Below, in pieces: positions 1 to 7,526 of a stretch of DNA of 56,047 bases. The stretch covers positions 1 through 56,047 of the forward strand of contig JAJTYM010000023.1 in NCBI GenBank assembly GCA_021463345.1, written 5' to 3'. A program made the position numbers and the translations under genes. The stretch's first letter is position 1. Every line of letters starts with the position of its first letter. A model generated the notes under the pieces. It did not search any database and was not told where the DNA came from. It worked only from the letters and a program-made list of their open reading frames with translations. This DNA is from Pseudobdellovibrionaceae bacterium (lineage in GTDB: Bacteria; Bdellovibrionota; Bdellovibrionia; Bdellovibrionales; JAMPXM01).

Positions 1-294
1 TTTGCCTCGATCGCCGAGCAGATGGAAGTCGAGCGCGAGCCGCGCCGCGTGCCCCCGAACGAGCTCCGCAGCGCGATCACGGAACGCCAGGGTCGCGCGA
101 CCGGCGCCCGAGCCGTGATGGACGTGCGCGACGGCGAGTTCGAGGCCGAGCCGGCCCTTCAGCCGAGCGAGCGCCTCGAGCAGCGCCACCGAATCGCGCC
201 CCCCCGAGACCGCCACGATCCACCGCCGCCCCGGGACGGATCCCAGGAGTTTCCAAGTCTCGAATTCCAAAGCGTGCAAACGAGTCCCGCGCAT
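1..294 (-). CDS. tilS: tRNA(Ile)-lysidine synthase TilS, 5' part (runs off window start)
   Basis: TilS converts the wobble cytidine of tRNA-Ile(CAU) to lysidine, an essential cytoplasmic tRNA modification. Translating the minus strand from the ATG at 294 gives 98 open codons that leave the window. The N-type ATP pyrophosphatase P-loop SGGRDS lies at residues 30-35, preceded by IVAV and followed by VALL. The family motif HVHHG is at residues 57-61, where TilS normally has HxxHxLR/HHG-like sequence. The C-terminal domains are beyond the edge. A plus-strand open frame covers the same DNA but has no recognisable motif. The gene is divergent from the secreted coiled-coil gene that begins near 576. 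The identification rests on the PP-loop and the H-x-HHG block and is fairly secure. Confidence 0.88.
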   Translation of the reverse strand, partial: MRGTRLHALEFETWKLLGSVPGRRWIVAVSGGRDSVALLEALARLKGRLGLELAVAHVHHGSGAGRATLAFRDRAAELVRGHAARLALDFHLLGDRGK

Positions 295-575
295 GTGAGG
301 AGAACATCCTATCCGAGCCCGCCCCCCTTGTCAGGTAAAGCCCCAAGGGTCTCAATTTCGGCCTCATGACCAATTTCTGGACAGCCCCCAGCCATCCCGG
401 AAAACCCCGGCGCCCGCTGGGACGGCCCCAATTTGTTTAGAGTTTTTCACGATCCGGCACGTACTTTGCGATGCTTTGTGGCGGGTCCAACGGCCCCGGA
501 TCTGATAGAAGTCGGGCGAGGCCGGAGATCCCAGCGAAACGTTCGGCCGCGCCCTGAAACTGAAAGGTGGAATCT

Positions 576-1490
576 TTGCGAAGCGTCTTATCCTTCATGG
601 CTGCGGTTTGGCTCGCGACCCTCCCCGCCCGGGCGGAGCTTGCGCCGCTGCCGCAACCGGCGTCTCCACGCGCTCCGGCGAAGGCCGCGGCCCCGTCGAA
701 GGCGCAGACGCTCGAAAGCCTCAAACAGATCCAGCGCAAACAGATCCAGACGCTTGAAAACGTGGATCAGTCCATCCGGCGAACGCTCTCCGATTCACAG
801 TCCGTGAACCTGCGCGGGGGCGATCCCCTCAATGACGAAAAACAAATGCAGGCGATCCCTCAGCGCCTGAGTTCGCTGCAGGCCCGGCGCGAGGAGCTGC
901 TGCTCCGCCGCGACTTCCTCGATCAGATCATCTTCCAGGTGGACTCGAAGTGGACGACCCAACCGCTCGCGGTTTTTCTCGAGCAAACCCTGCTCGACAT
1001 GGCGGCCGCGGAACTCACCTCGAATCCGCCCGCGAAAACGGACTTTTGGCGTTTTTACACTTATTTGAGCATCGCCATTCGAGAGATCTCCGAGCCGCGC
1101 GAGGACCTGATCGCGTTCCTTTCCGGCTATCTCGAATTCAGCGGCGTGCAAAAGCCGAAATCACCCCTCGCTTACCTCGAAACGCGCAACTACACCGCCG
1201 GCTCGATGAGCCAGGCCGCGCGGCCCGGTCGCCGCGACGAGGTCGGCAGCGGCGTCGAACGACGCCTGCGCGCACTCGGCTTGAAAGACGGGACGACCGA
1301 CGCGACCGGCGCGAGCTCCCCTGGCGCCACGAACGGCGCTGCTGACGGTGCTTCTGGCGTCATTTCCGACGCGATCATCGGCACGGCTTCCTCCGCGACA
1401 TCGCCGGCTCCCCAGTCCAAGACTTCCACCAAACCCGCGACCACGCCCGGCGGCCGCTCCAAGCCGAGCGCGACGAAAAAGAGAAACTGA
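576..1490 (+). CDS. Secreted coiled-coil protein of unknown function
   Basis: I do not recognise this family. The roughly 305-residue product starts with a signal peptide (VLSFMAAVWLATLPARA, cleavage expected after ARA). A helical, charge-rich segment at about residues 45-125 looks like a coiled coil (KQIQRKQIQTLENVDQ and LSSLQARREELLLRR). A middle helical domain follows, and the tail of about 80 residues is low complexity (Ala/Thr/Ser/Gly, then Lys-rich). The start is uncertain: GTG at 567 is in frame, but the AAAGGTGG ribosome site at 563-570 is correctly spaced only for the TTG at 576, which I chose. It stands alone, divergent from tilS and convergent with the phasin-like gene. A periplasmic or envelope location is inferred from the signal peptide. 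Confidence 0.7.
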   Translation: MRSVLSFMAAVWLATLPARAELAPLPQPASPRAPAKAAAPSKAQTLESLKQIQRKQIQTLENVDQSIRRTLSDSQSVNLRGGDPLNDEKQMQAIPQRLSSLQARREELLLRRDFLDQIIFQVDSKWTTQPLAVFLEQTLLDMAAAELTSNPPAKTDFWRFYTYLSIAIREISEPREDLIAFLSGYLEFSGVQKPKSPLAYLETRNYTAGSMSQAARPGRRDEVGSGVERRLRALGLKDGTTDATGASSPGATNGAADGASGVISDAIIGTASSATSPAPQSKTSTKPATTPGGRSKPSATKKRN

Positions 1491-1513
1491 GGCGAATGGG
1501 TTCAGACGGACGC

Positions 1514-1948
1514 TCATTTCCCTTTGGGGTCGAAGCGGACGTCGGCGCGGATGTCATGCCCGGGACCGCGGCCTTCCGCCAGCTTGTCCTTGCGGAGCAC
1601 TTCGATCTCGGCCGAGATCCTGAACGTATGCTCTTCCGCGAAACGGCTCGCCTCTTTGACGAAGTCGATCTTTGAAATCATGTTGACGATCTCGCGGCTC
1701 ACGCGGTTGGTGAGTTCCTCTTTGCTCTTGGCCGCGCCCGCGAGCAGCAGGTTCAAGGTCTCCTTCGGGAGCTTCAGCTCCGAGACGAACGATCGGATGC
1801 TTTCCTCGGTCATGAACGCGGCGCTGACCCCGGCGGTGAGCAGCTTCTTGAGCGTGTCGCCCACGGAGATGCCGCCGCGCTCGAAATCCTCGCGCCCCTC
1901 GCTCTTGTTGCGGTCGTCTCTGCCGCGATCGTCGACTTCGTCGGTCAT
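1514..1948 (-). CDS. Phasin-like / PHA-regulator-like small helical protein
   Basis: This is a 144-residue, predominantly helical protein. After a charged N-terminus (about 30 residues) comes a block like polyhydroxyalkanoate regulator/phasin-type proteins: DTLKKLLTAGVSAAFMTEE, then an amphipathic helix with SKEELTNRVSREIVNMISKID. The resemblance is in pattern only, so granule binding is not claimed. The start at 1948 is supported by AAGGAGG eight bases upstream; the open frame extends further upstream but only into out-of-frame sequence of the next gene. It lies 20 bp downstream of the START-like gene (1969-2400), and the two are probably one transcript. The C-terminus (VLRKDKL...DVRFDPKGK) is charged and has no motif I know. 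Confidence 0.7.
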   Translation of the reverse strand: MTDEVDDRGRDDRNKSEGREDFERGGISVGDTLKKLLTAGVSAAFMTEESIRSFVSELKLPKETLNLLLAGAAKSKEELTNRVSREIVNMISKIDFVKEASRFAEEHTFRISAEIEVLRKDKLAEGRGPGHDIRADVRFDPKGK

Positions 1949-1968
1949 GGCCCATGCCTCCTTGGGAA

Positions 1969-2400
1969 TCACTTGCCGTACATGTCTTTCACTCGTTTGC
2001 GGTAAGCGCCCATCATGCTCGGCAGGTTCACTGTCAGGAGCGTTTTCGCGACCGGCCCGGGCACGAAGAGCGAAAACGCGGCTTCGACCGCGTAGACCGC
2101 GCGCGTGCGGCCGGCCTCTTCCTGCAGCGTCCACGACCCCGTCTGCGATCTGAAGATATCGCCGCCGCCGAACTCCCAGGAGATCGTCGCAGGCGGCGTT
2201 TCGGTCATCCAAAGCGTGTACGTGAACGATTTGATGACCGAGACTTTGAATTCAACGAGCTTTTTGCCCCCGTCGGCCTTGAGAACGCGGCACCCCTTCA
2301 CCTCCGAGATGAATTCCGGGTATTTCTCGTAATCGGCGACGATGTTCCAGAACTCCTGCGGCGTGCAATTGAAGACTTCCGTGTGCTGCGTTCCCGGCAT
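1969..2400 (-). CDS. SRPBCC / START-like (Coq10-RatA type) protein
   Basis: This 143-residue protein has the polyketide cyclase/START-like fold signature of the Coq10/RatA group. It opens with an N-terminal strand, then TPQEFWNIVADYEKYPEFISEVKGC, the usual xxxVxDxxxYPxFxPxCxxxxV pattern. The middle has the alternating strands of the helix-grip fold, and the C-terminal helix is VNLPSMMGAYRKRVKDMYGK. These proteins bind hydrophobic ligands such as quinones or lipids, or act on ribosome subunits; which applies here cannot be read from sequence. I start at MPGTQH (ATG 2398-2400), which has a GGGGGAACGG ribosome site; 24 upstream codons of the open frame look non-coding. It is followed 20 bp later by the phasin-like gene. 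Confidence 0.82.
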   Translation of the reverse strand: MPGTQHTEVFNCTPQEFWNIVADYEKYPEFISEVKGCRVLKADGGKKLVEFKVSVIKSFTYTLWMTETPPATISWEFGGGDIFRSQTGSWTLQEEAGRTRAVYAVEAAFSLFVPGPVAKTLLTVNLPSMMGAYRKRVKDMYGK

Positions 2401-2497
2401 CCGTTCCCCCGTCTTTTTCCTTCGGCCCCTGCTCTTCAAAAAGAGTATCGGCAAATTCCCGGGCAGCGGCAAGCCCGCGCGCCCGCGCGCCCGGCGG

Positions 2498-2797
2498 TCA
2501 TGGCTTTTTTTTGAAGAGGGCTTCTGCGGCGGCGAGAAGGTCTTTCTTCTTGTCGGCGACCGCTCTCCCGCCCGAGCCGGGCTCGAAATAATCGCAGAAA
2601 TTCGAACGGTCCTTTTCGCGCACGACGTCGGCTTGCGGCTCGCGGCACTCGTTGTAAGCGACGGGGTCGTAATGCACGCAGTTCCTGCACACGTGAAGGT
2701 CGGCCCGGCACTTGGCGCACTCGTCCCTGCGCCCGACCGTCCCTCCCAGAACGGGCCACTCGGCCCCGCAGGCGTAGCAAACGACCTTCGTCGCCAT
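2498..2797 (-). CDS. Small zinc-ribbon protein
   Basis: This 99-residue cytoplasmic protein carries four paired-cysteine knuckles: CYAC (residues 7-10), CAKC (27-30), CRNC (37-40) with the following HYDP, and later C51 and C68. This is a rubredoxin/zinc-ribbon arrangement likely to bind one or two zinc ions. The C-terminus is Lys/Ala-rich (DKKKDLLAAAEALFKKK). The start ATG overlaps the stop codon of glpX (TGATG), so translation is probably coupled to the FBPase. Its role is unknown; small zinc-ribbon proteins downstream of metabolic genes are often annotated only as hypothetical. The longer open frame reaching 3172 is antisense-like noise inside glpX. Confidence 0.78.
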   Translation of the reverse strand: MATKVVCYACGAEWPVLGGTVGRRDECAKCRADLHVCRNCVHYDPVAYNECREPQADVVREKDRSNFCDYFEPGSGGRAVADKKKDLLAAAEALFKKKP

Positions 2798-3771
2798 CAA
2801 ATCACCGCGACGGGCTTGCGATCGAGCGCGTGCTCGGCCTCGATGGTGCGCACGGTGCCCGTCTGCGAACGCATGACCACGGAGTGCGTGAGGGCCTTGC
2901 GACCCGGCAAAAAACGCACGCCCTTGAGCATCGGGCCACCGGTGACGCCAGTCGCGCAAAACATGACGTTGCCTTTGGCGAGCCCCTCGAGGCGGTACGC
3001 GCGATCGAGATCGGTGATGCCCATGCGCTTGGCCCGCTCGCGTTCGTCGCCCGAACGGAACTTGAGCCGCCCTTGGAAATCCCCGCCCGTGCACTTGAGC
3101 GCGGCCGCGGCGATCACGCCTTCCGGGGCGCCGCCGGTGCCGAGCAAAAGATCGATCCCCGTCTCGTTCCACGAGGTCGCGACCGCGGCCGAGACATCGC
3201 CGTCGCCGATGAGATGGATGCGCGCGCCCAGCTTGCGGACTCGGGCGATCAACTCCTCGTGACGGGGCCGGTTGAGGATCACGACCGTGACTTCGTCCAC
3301 GTCTTTGCCCAGAGCCTTGGCGACCTGGCGGACATTGTCCTCCGGCGGCGCGTCGATATCGATGGAGCCCTTCGCCGCCGGCCCCACCGCGATCTTGTCC
3401 ATATAGGTGTCGGGCGCGTGCAGGAAGCCGCCGCTCTCAGCCACCGCGATGACCGAAATCGCGCCGACGCCGCCGGTGGCGCAGATCGTGGTGCCCTCGA
3501 GCGGATCGAGGGCGATGTCGACGTCGGGGCAATTGGCGCGGCTGTCGCAAGTCCCGACTTTTTCCCCAATGTAGAGCATCGGCGCCTCGTCGCGCTCGCC
3601 TTCGCCGATCACGACCGTGCCATTGATGCGCACGCTGTTGAACGCTTTCCTCATCGCGTCCACCGCGGCTTGGTCAGCGGCCTTTTCGTCGCCGCGCCCC
3701 ATCCATTTCGACGAGGCGAGAGCCGCAGCTTCGGTGATACGGACGAACTCGAGGGCCAAATTCCTATCCAT
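2797..3771 (-). CDS. glpX: Fructose-1,6-bisphosphatase class II (GlpX)
   Basis: GlpX hydrolyses fructose 1,6-bisphosphate to fructose 6-phosphate in gluconeogenesis and needs divalent metal. The 324-residue product is full length for the family. Visible motifs are MDRNLALEFVRITEAAALAS at the N-terminus, GEGERDEAPML near residue 57 (metal and phosphate binding), DPLEGTT near 86 (the Li+-sensitive phosphatase metal site) and GTGGAPEGV near 190. I start at ATG 3771 because AAGGGG lies just upstream and the protein then begins exactly at the family start; the open frame continues upstream as noise. It overlaps the zinc-ribbon gene by TGATG. With ppdK further along the window, it points to active gluconeogenic flux. 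Confidence 0.95.
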   Translation of the reverse strand: MDRNLALEFVRITEAAALASSKWMGRGDEKAADQAAVDAMRKAFNSVRINGTVVIGEGERDEAPMLYIGEKVGTCDSRANCPDVDIALDPLEGTTICATGGVGAISVIAVAESGGFLHAPDTYMDKIAVGPAAKGSIDIDAPPEDNVRQVAKALGKDVDEVTVVILNRPRHEELIARVRKLGARIHLIGDGDVSAAVATSWNETGIDLLLGTGGAPEGVIAAAALKCTGGDFQGRLKFRSGDERERAKRMGITDLDRAYRLEGLAKGNVMFCATGVTGGPMLKGVRFLPGRKALTHSVVMRSQTGTVRTIEAEHALDRKPVAVI

Positions 3772-3877
3772 CGCGATACCCCTTAAGAAAATGCGTCCAA
3801 TAAAAGCAAAGCGGGGGGCCGGCGTCCAGCCCGTTTTTACGGGATCCCCGGCGGCGAGCCGGCGATAAAGCGCCTTT

Positions 3878-4309
3878 TCAACATTTCGGCGGCCAAACGT
3901 CGTCCCATGGCTCGCGATCGACGGCCTCGAGGAACGAAGCCGGCAACTTGGCGACGCGGAACGAAGCATCGATGGGCACCAGGCGCGTGAATCCCTCGGC
4001 GATGACCGCCAGCGATTTCCGGCTGTGCAGCGCGTACTGGAACGCGAGGCGCCCGCCATCCCGGCGGATCTGCGTCCACACCTCGAGCGGTTCGTCGAAA
4101 ACGGCCGGCTTGTAATAGCGCGCCGACTGTTCGGTGACGGCGAAGATGTACGGCCCAACCGGGTGGTGGATGTCCATCCAGCCTTTGTCCCGGATCATCG
4201 CGACCCGGGCTTCCTCGAAATAGCGCACGTGATTGCTGTGATGGAGAACCCCCATGGCGTCGGTCTCGTAATAAGCCACGCGTCGCGGGTACACATGATG
4301 CGCCGGCAT
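3878..4309 (-). CDS. YbgC/4HBT-family acyl-CoA thioesterase
   Basis: This 143-residue hot-dog-fold thioesterase hydrolyses short or medium acyl-CoA, or acyl-ACP in some relatives. The active-site block is YETDAMGVLHHSNHVRYFEEAR at residues 14-35. It has the D-x-x-G-x-x-x-x-x-x-Y/F pattern of the 4-hydroxybenzoyl-CoA thioesterase family, with the catalytic Asp at about 17. The ATG at 4309 has AAAGGAG at good spacing, three bases after the PilZ gene's stop, so the two are co-transcribed. In Proteobacteria YbgC lies with tol-pal; here it does not, so a link to envelope phospholipids is only possible. A 106-bp gap separates it from glpX and contains a small CCCGT-TTTT-ACGGG hairpin. Confidence 0.9.
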   Translation of the reverse strand: MPAHHVYPRRVAYYETDAMGVLHHSNHVRYFEEARVAMIRDKGWMDIHHPVGPYIFAVTEQSARYYKPAVFDEPLEVWTQIRRDGGRLAFQYALHSRKSLAVIAEGFTRLVPIDASFRVAKLPASFLEAVDREPWDDVWPPKC

Positions 4310-4312
4310 CGG

Positions 4313-5041
4313 TCAGGCTCCTTTTTGTCGGGCCAGGAGAGCGTCGACGAGCGGCTGCAGGACACGGTCGGGGTCGTCGATCTGCGAGAGCAGATCGAGC
4401 GAGCGCGACATCAGCGGCGTCAGGCCCGTTTCGCCCCCGCCGGCTTCGGCGTCGAAATCCCCGTCGAGAAGCGGCTTGAGGTAATCGTCGTCCTCGCGAT
4501 CGAGCACCTGGCGGGTGACGCCGGCGAAGAACCGGCCTTTTTTCCACTTCAGGAAATCACCGCCGATCTCGACCACCGCCTTGGCGAGCGCAGCGCCTTC
4601 GTACCACAGGAAGACGTCGGTGTTGTTCGGGCCGTGGAACCAGTGCGTGAAACCGGCCGTCGAGCTGAAGAACTTGCGGTCGATCGGCCGCATGTGGAGC
4701 CCGAGGAGCTTCGCATGCAGGAAACGGTCAAGCGCGCGCCGCGCCTCCGTTTGCAGGGTATCGAAGCGCAGCGCGATGACCTGCTCGGTCACGCGCGCGA
4801 CTTCGCCCATGAACGGGATCGGCGCGTTCTCGCCCGAGAGCTCCACCAGCGCGTTGAGCGCGTCGCCCGGCTTGGGGTCGACTCCCGCCCCCCTGACGGC
4901 GGCGGCGCCGACGTAGCTCAGGTCAAAAATCTCGAGCGCCGGCCCGCCCGGCCAGAGCAGGCGCGCCCCGAGCGCCGGCGCGGGCGACCGCGCGGAATTC
5001 CGCAGGTAGATGCGCGGGAATTTTCGCTGATCTATGCTCAT
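4313..5041 (-). CDS. PilZ-domain protein
   Basis: This is a 242-residue protein with an N-terminal PilZ-like domain. RKFPRIYLRNSAR at residues 6-18 gives the R-x-x-x-R ligand motif in the form RKFPR. A beta-rich stretch follows with DLSYVGAAAV at about 39-48, corresponding to the D/N-x-S-x-x-G motif that contacts cyclic di-GMP. The match is approximate, so c-di-GMP binding is likely but not certain. The rest (about 110-242) is a helical domain of unknown function with HWFHGPNNTDVFLWYEGAALAK. It lies between the ArsC/Spx-like gene (10 bp upstream) and the thioesterase (3 bp downstream), in one probable transcript. Confidence 0.75.
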   Translation of the reverse strand: MSIDQRKFPRIYLRNSARSPAPALGARLLWPGGPALEIFDLSYVGAAAVRGAGVDPKPGDALNALVELSGENAPIPFMGEVARVTEQVIALRFDTLQTEARRALDRFLHAKLLGLHMRPIDRKFFSSTAGFTHWFHGPNNTDVFLWYEGAALAKAVVEIGGDFLKWKKGRFFAGVTRQVLDREDDDYLKPLLDGDFDAEAGGGETGLTPLMSRSLDLLSQIDDPDRVLQPLVDALLARQKGA

Positions 5042-5051
5042 CTATCTGCGC

Positions 5052-5453
5052 TCATCGGTTGGTGCTCACTTGTCCTGGCGGCGAAGCGAACGCCCGCTTC
5101 CACTCGACGTCCTTGAAACCGACCAACACACGCGTCCGGCCGCCCTCTCGCCAAATGACGAACGGACGCTTGACGAGCCTGCCGTTCCCCGAAAGCAGCC
5201 GAATCGCCTCGGCATCGGTCATCGATTTGAGTTTTTCCGAAACCCCGAGCTCGCGGTACTGCTGACCTGATGTGTTAAAAAGTTTCCTGCGGTCGCCAAG
5301 AACGGCGAGCGCTTCCGTGAGATCGTCGACCGACGGGGGCGTCGCGGTGATGTCATGGACTGAATGTCCGATTCCTTCGCTTTCCAGGAAGCGCAGCGCC
5401 GCCCGGCAGGTTGAGCATTTCGCATAAGAGAAAACACGTTTTGAGTTCGGCAT
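5052..5453 (-). CDS. ArsC/Spx-family thioredoxin-fold protein
   Basis: This 133-residue thioredoxin-fold protein belongs to the arsenate reductase/Spx/YffB superfamily. The redox motif CSTC is at about residues 13-16 (YAKCSTCRAALRFLE), followed by the family layout with LLSGNGRLVKRPFVIWREG near residue 95, the R-P-F/I block seen in ArsC. Presence of both cysteines fits Spx- or YffB-like proteins. No arsenic genes lie nearby, so detoxification is not implied. I start at ATG 5453 (MPNSKRVFSYAKC); the open frame upstream is out of family. It is first in a minus-strand run with the PilZ and thioesterase genes. Confidence 0.85.
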   Translation of the reverse strand: MPNSKRVFSYAKCSTCRAALRFLESEGIGHSVHDITATPPSVDDLTEALAVLGDRRKLFNTSGQQYRELGVSEKLKSMTDAEAIRLLSGNGRLVKRPFVIWREGGRTRVLVGFKDVEWKRAFASPPGQVSTNR

Positions 5454-5642
5454 GCCCGCATCGAAACCCGTCGCGCGCCGTTCGTCAACGCCTCCCGCGT
5501 TCACCCACACGGTCCTCGAGCCCCTCCGCTTGCTTAGGCGGAGGCCGCGACCGCGCCCCAAACGGGGAATTCAATCGAATTCCCTGAGGACGACGGGCCC
5601 GCTTGAACTAAAATGGGAAATGCCGCAGAAGGAGGGATCGCC

Positions 5643-5861
5643 ATGGGTCAATATCATGCCAACGCGCGCGCGAAGCGACTCGCGATGGCGCTTGCGCTGG
5701 GCCTCGCGGCGGCGGGATGCTCGACGCTTGCGCGCGCGCCCGACTCGGAAAAGAACGCGGCATCCTCCGCGCCGACGGTCGATGCGACGATTCAGGACCG
5801 CGAGTCCGATCACAACAGCCGAATCGTGAACAGGGAGCTCCAGTGCTTCCTCAAGCACTGA
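5643..5861 (+). CDS. Small lipoprotein
   Basis: This 72-residue protein has a basic N-terminus, a hydrophobic stretch (MALALGLAAAG) and the lipobox LAAAGC. It should be processed at the Cys and anchored in a membrane. The mature part is short, polar and without known motifs (TLARAPDSEKNAASS, then DRESDHNSRIVNRELQCFLKH). The ATG at 5643 has an ideal ribosome site, AAGGAGG with seven bases spacing; an in-frame upstream ATG at 5613 has none. Two bases after its stop begins a doubtful basic ORF. Function unknown. Confidence 0.75.
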   Translation: MGQYHANARAKRLAMALALGLAAAGCSTLARAPDSEKNAASSAPTVDATIQDRESDHNSRIVNRELQCFLKH

Positions 5862-5863
5862 CG

Positions 5864-6031
5864 ATGGAGCGCACGGCCGCGCGCGCCGAGGGAAAGGCGG
5901 GCCGGGCGGCCGCGCCGCGGAAGAAGCGGGGCAAACCGCAAGAGCGGCGCTCGCGCCGCAGCCCGACGCCACCGCCCCCGCCGCGCGCCGAACCCGACCT
6001 GTTTCCCCTGCTCAGGCGGCCTTCCCGTTAA
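5864..6031 (+). CDS. Doubtful small Arg/Pro-rich ORF
   Basis: Two bases after the small lipoprotein's stop, an ATG opens a 55-residue frame that is strongly basic and proline rich (PRKKRGKPQERRSRRSP, then a run of prolines). It ends by overlapping the yceD stop tail-to-tail by four bases (TTAA). There is no ribosome site, and such composition arises easily in GC-rich DNA. Close coupling to the lipoprotein is the only point in its favour. It may simply be the non-coding 3' region between two convergent genes. Confidence 0.25.
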   Translation: MERTAARAEGKAGRAAAPRKKRGKPQERRSRRSPTPPPPPRAEPDLFPLLRRPSR

Positions 6032-6591
6032 CGGCCGTTCTTGTCGTGCTTGAGGCTCTCGAGAACCGAAAACGCCGGGTGACCGGTCCTCGCCTCTTCG
6101 GCGCGCGCGAACTCCGCTTCCAGCTCCCGCTGCTTCCGTTTGGCTTCCTCAAGATGCTCGCAGTCCTCGACCCCGCAGCTGGGATAGAACGGCTCCGAAA
6201 GCGCGATCGCTTCGTGGATGAACGCGCCCGCATCGAAGGTTTCGCCCTGGTAATAGGTGACGTCCGGGCCTTGCGCGAGGAAATCGACGGCCTGGTTGCC
6301 GTGCACGGCCTGCGCCCGGCGATCGCCGGCCTCGCCCTTCATGAGGATCTCGTTGAACGTTTGGTCAACGGGCAGATCGAGATCCCAACCGCAGCGCGAG
6401 CAGAGCTCGGACATCCGGGTCTTGACGCGGCCCTTGAGTTCGAAAACGTTGCCGATCGGCTTGATCGTGAAAGCGACGTCGTACGAGCGGTCCTGGATGA
6501 GATCGCCGAGCGCGTCGTTGAGTTCGCCTGTCTCGCGACTGAAATCGTAGTGCCGACCTTCGGCGGGGATTTCGGATAGATGGATCTTCAT
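6028..6591 (-). CDS. yceD: YceD family protein (DUF177)
   Basis: YceD/DUF177 proteins are linked with 23S rRNA accumulation and are typically encoded directly upstream of rpmF (ribosomal protein L32). The 187-residue product has the family's central cysteine block CSRCGWDLDLPV at about residues 63-74, ending in a charged helical tail (EEAKRKQRELEAEFARAEEA). A second pair of cysteines (CGVEDC) lies near 138-143. The ATG at 6591 has GGAGG four bases upstream. A good sigma70-type promoter lies at 6625-6653. The usual partner rpmF is not downstream: the DNA after the stop codes for nothing like L32 on the minus strand. Confidence 0.85.
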   Translation of the reverse strand: MKIHLSEIPAEGRHYDFSRETGELNDALGDLIQDRSYDVAFTIKPIGNVFELKGRVKTRMSELCSRCGWDLDLPVDQTFNEILMKGEAGDRRAQAVHGNQAVDFLAQGPDVTYYQGETFDAGAFIHEAIALSEPFYPSCGVEDCEHLEEAKRKQRELEAEFARAEEARTGHPAFSVLESLKHDKNGR

Positions 6592-6624
6592 GGAACCTCC
6601 GGAAGCGTCTTTCAGAAGAGCAGC

Positions 6625-6653
6625 AATCTAAAGGATTTGCCGCATAAAGTCAA
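6625..6653 (-). promoter_or_regulatory. Candidate sigma70 promoter of yceD
   Basis: On the minus strand TTGACT (6653-6648) and TAGATT (6630-6625) are separated by exactly 17 bases, 34 bp upstream of the yceD start codon. The -35 matches consensus at five of six positions. This is one of the clearest promoter-like sites in the window, but no transcript data are available. Confidence 0.5.
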
Positions 6654-6815
6654 ACTTCCTGAAGCCACGATAACCGCTCCTAAGGCCGCTTGGCCCCCTC
6701 AAGAGCCCTCCAAATCTTTCTTGCGTCCCTGAAAGTCGCCATAGAGGATCTGATCGCCGCAAAAGGCCTGGCCGCTGTGCCATATCGACGTCGTACCGAC
6801 AAAGAGGAGGGTGAA

Positions 6816-7514
6816 ATGACGAATCCTAAAACATACCTTGTCACTGGCGCGGGACGCGGGATCGGACTGGAACTGGTCCGCCAGCTTCTCGCCAAAGGCG
6901 AAAACATCATCGCAACGGTTCGTGACGCGAAAAAAGCCGATCGCCTGCTCGCGCTCGAACGCGAATCCGGAGGGCGCCTGCGCCTCGAGACCCTGAACGT
7001 CGACGACGCGGACTCCTCAGCGGCGTTCGCCGACCGGCTGAAAGGCATCCCGATCGACACTCTCATCAACAACGCCGGGGTTCTGATGGACGCCGGCGCT
7101 TCGCTCGCCAACGCGTCCTTGGACGCCGTGCGCGCTCAATTCGAAACCAACGCCATCGGCCCGATGCGCGTGACGCAATCTCTGCTGCCGAACCTGCGCC
7201 TCTCCAAAAACGCGAGCGTGGCCAACATCTCGTCGCTGATGGGGTCGATCGCCGACAACAAAAGCGGCGGCGCCTACGGCTACCGCATGTCGAAGACGGC
7301 GCTGAACATGTTCACGAAATGCCTGGCCAACGGCGAACCCGACATCCTCGCCGTCTGTTTCCACCCGGGGTGGGTCAAAACCGAGATGGGCGGGTCTCGG
7401 GCGACGACCGAGATCTCCGATTCGGCGGCCGGGATCATCGATGCCCTCTCCCGCCTCAAACGCGAGGACACCGGGTCGTTCTACGACTTCCAGGGGCGCA
7501 AGCTGCCTTGGTGA
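6816..7514 (+). CDS. Short-chain dehydrogenase/reductase (SDR)
   Basis: This is a 232-residue NAD(P)-dependent oxidoreductase of the classical SDR superfamily. The cofactor motif TGAGRGIG is at residues 9-16, NNAG at about 88-91, the catalytic Ser in ISSLMGS at about 133, and YRMSK (Y-x-x-x-K) at about 151-155. HPGWVKTEMGG follows, as in C-factor/CsgA-like SDRs. The substrate cannot be read from sequence. The start at 6816 is set by GAGGAGG five bases upstream. It is transcribed alone and converges on gpmA. Confidence 0.92.
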   Translation: MTNPKTYLVTGAGRGIGLELVRQLLAKGENIIATVRDAKKADRLLALERESGGRLRLETLNVDDADSSAAFADRLKGIPIDTLINNAGVLMDAGASLANASLDAVRAQFETNAIGPMRVTQSLLPNLRLSKNASVANISSLMGSIADNKSGGAYGYRMSKTALNMFTKCLANGEPDILAVCFHPGWVKTEMGGSRATTEISDSAAGIIDALSRLKREDTGSFYDFQGRKLPW

Positions 7515-7526
7515 CCCGGCGAGGGA

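Noticed and set aside
5052-5453. Arsenic resistance role for the ArsC-like gene
   Set aside because: The CxxC form and lack of ars neighbours fit Spx/YffB-type proteins at least as well; no arsenic genes nearby.
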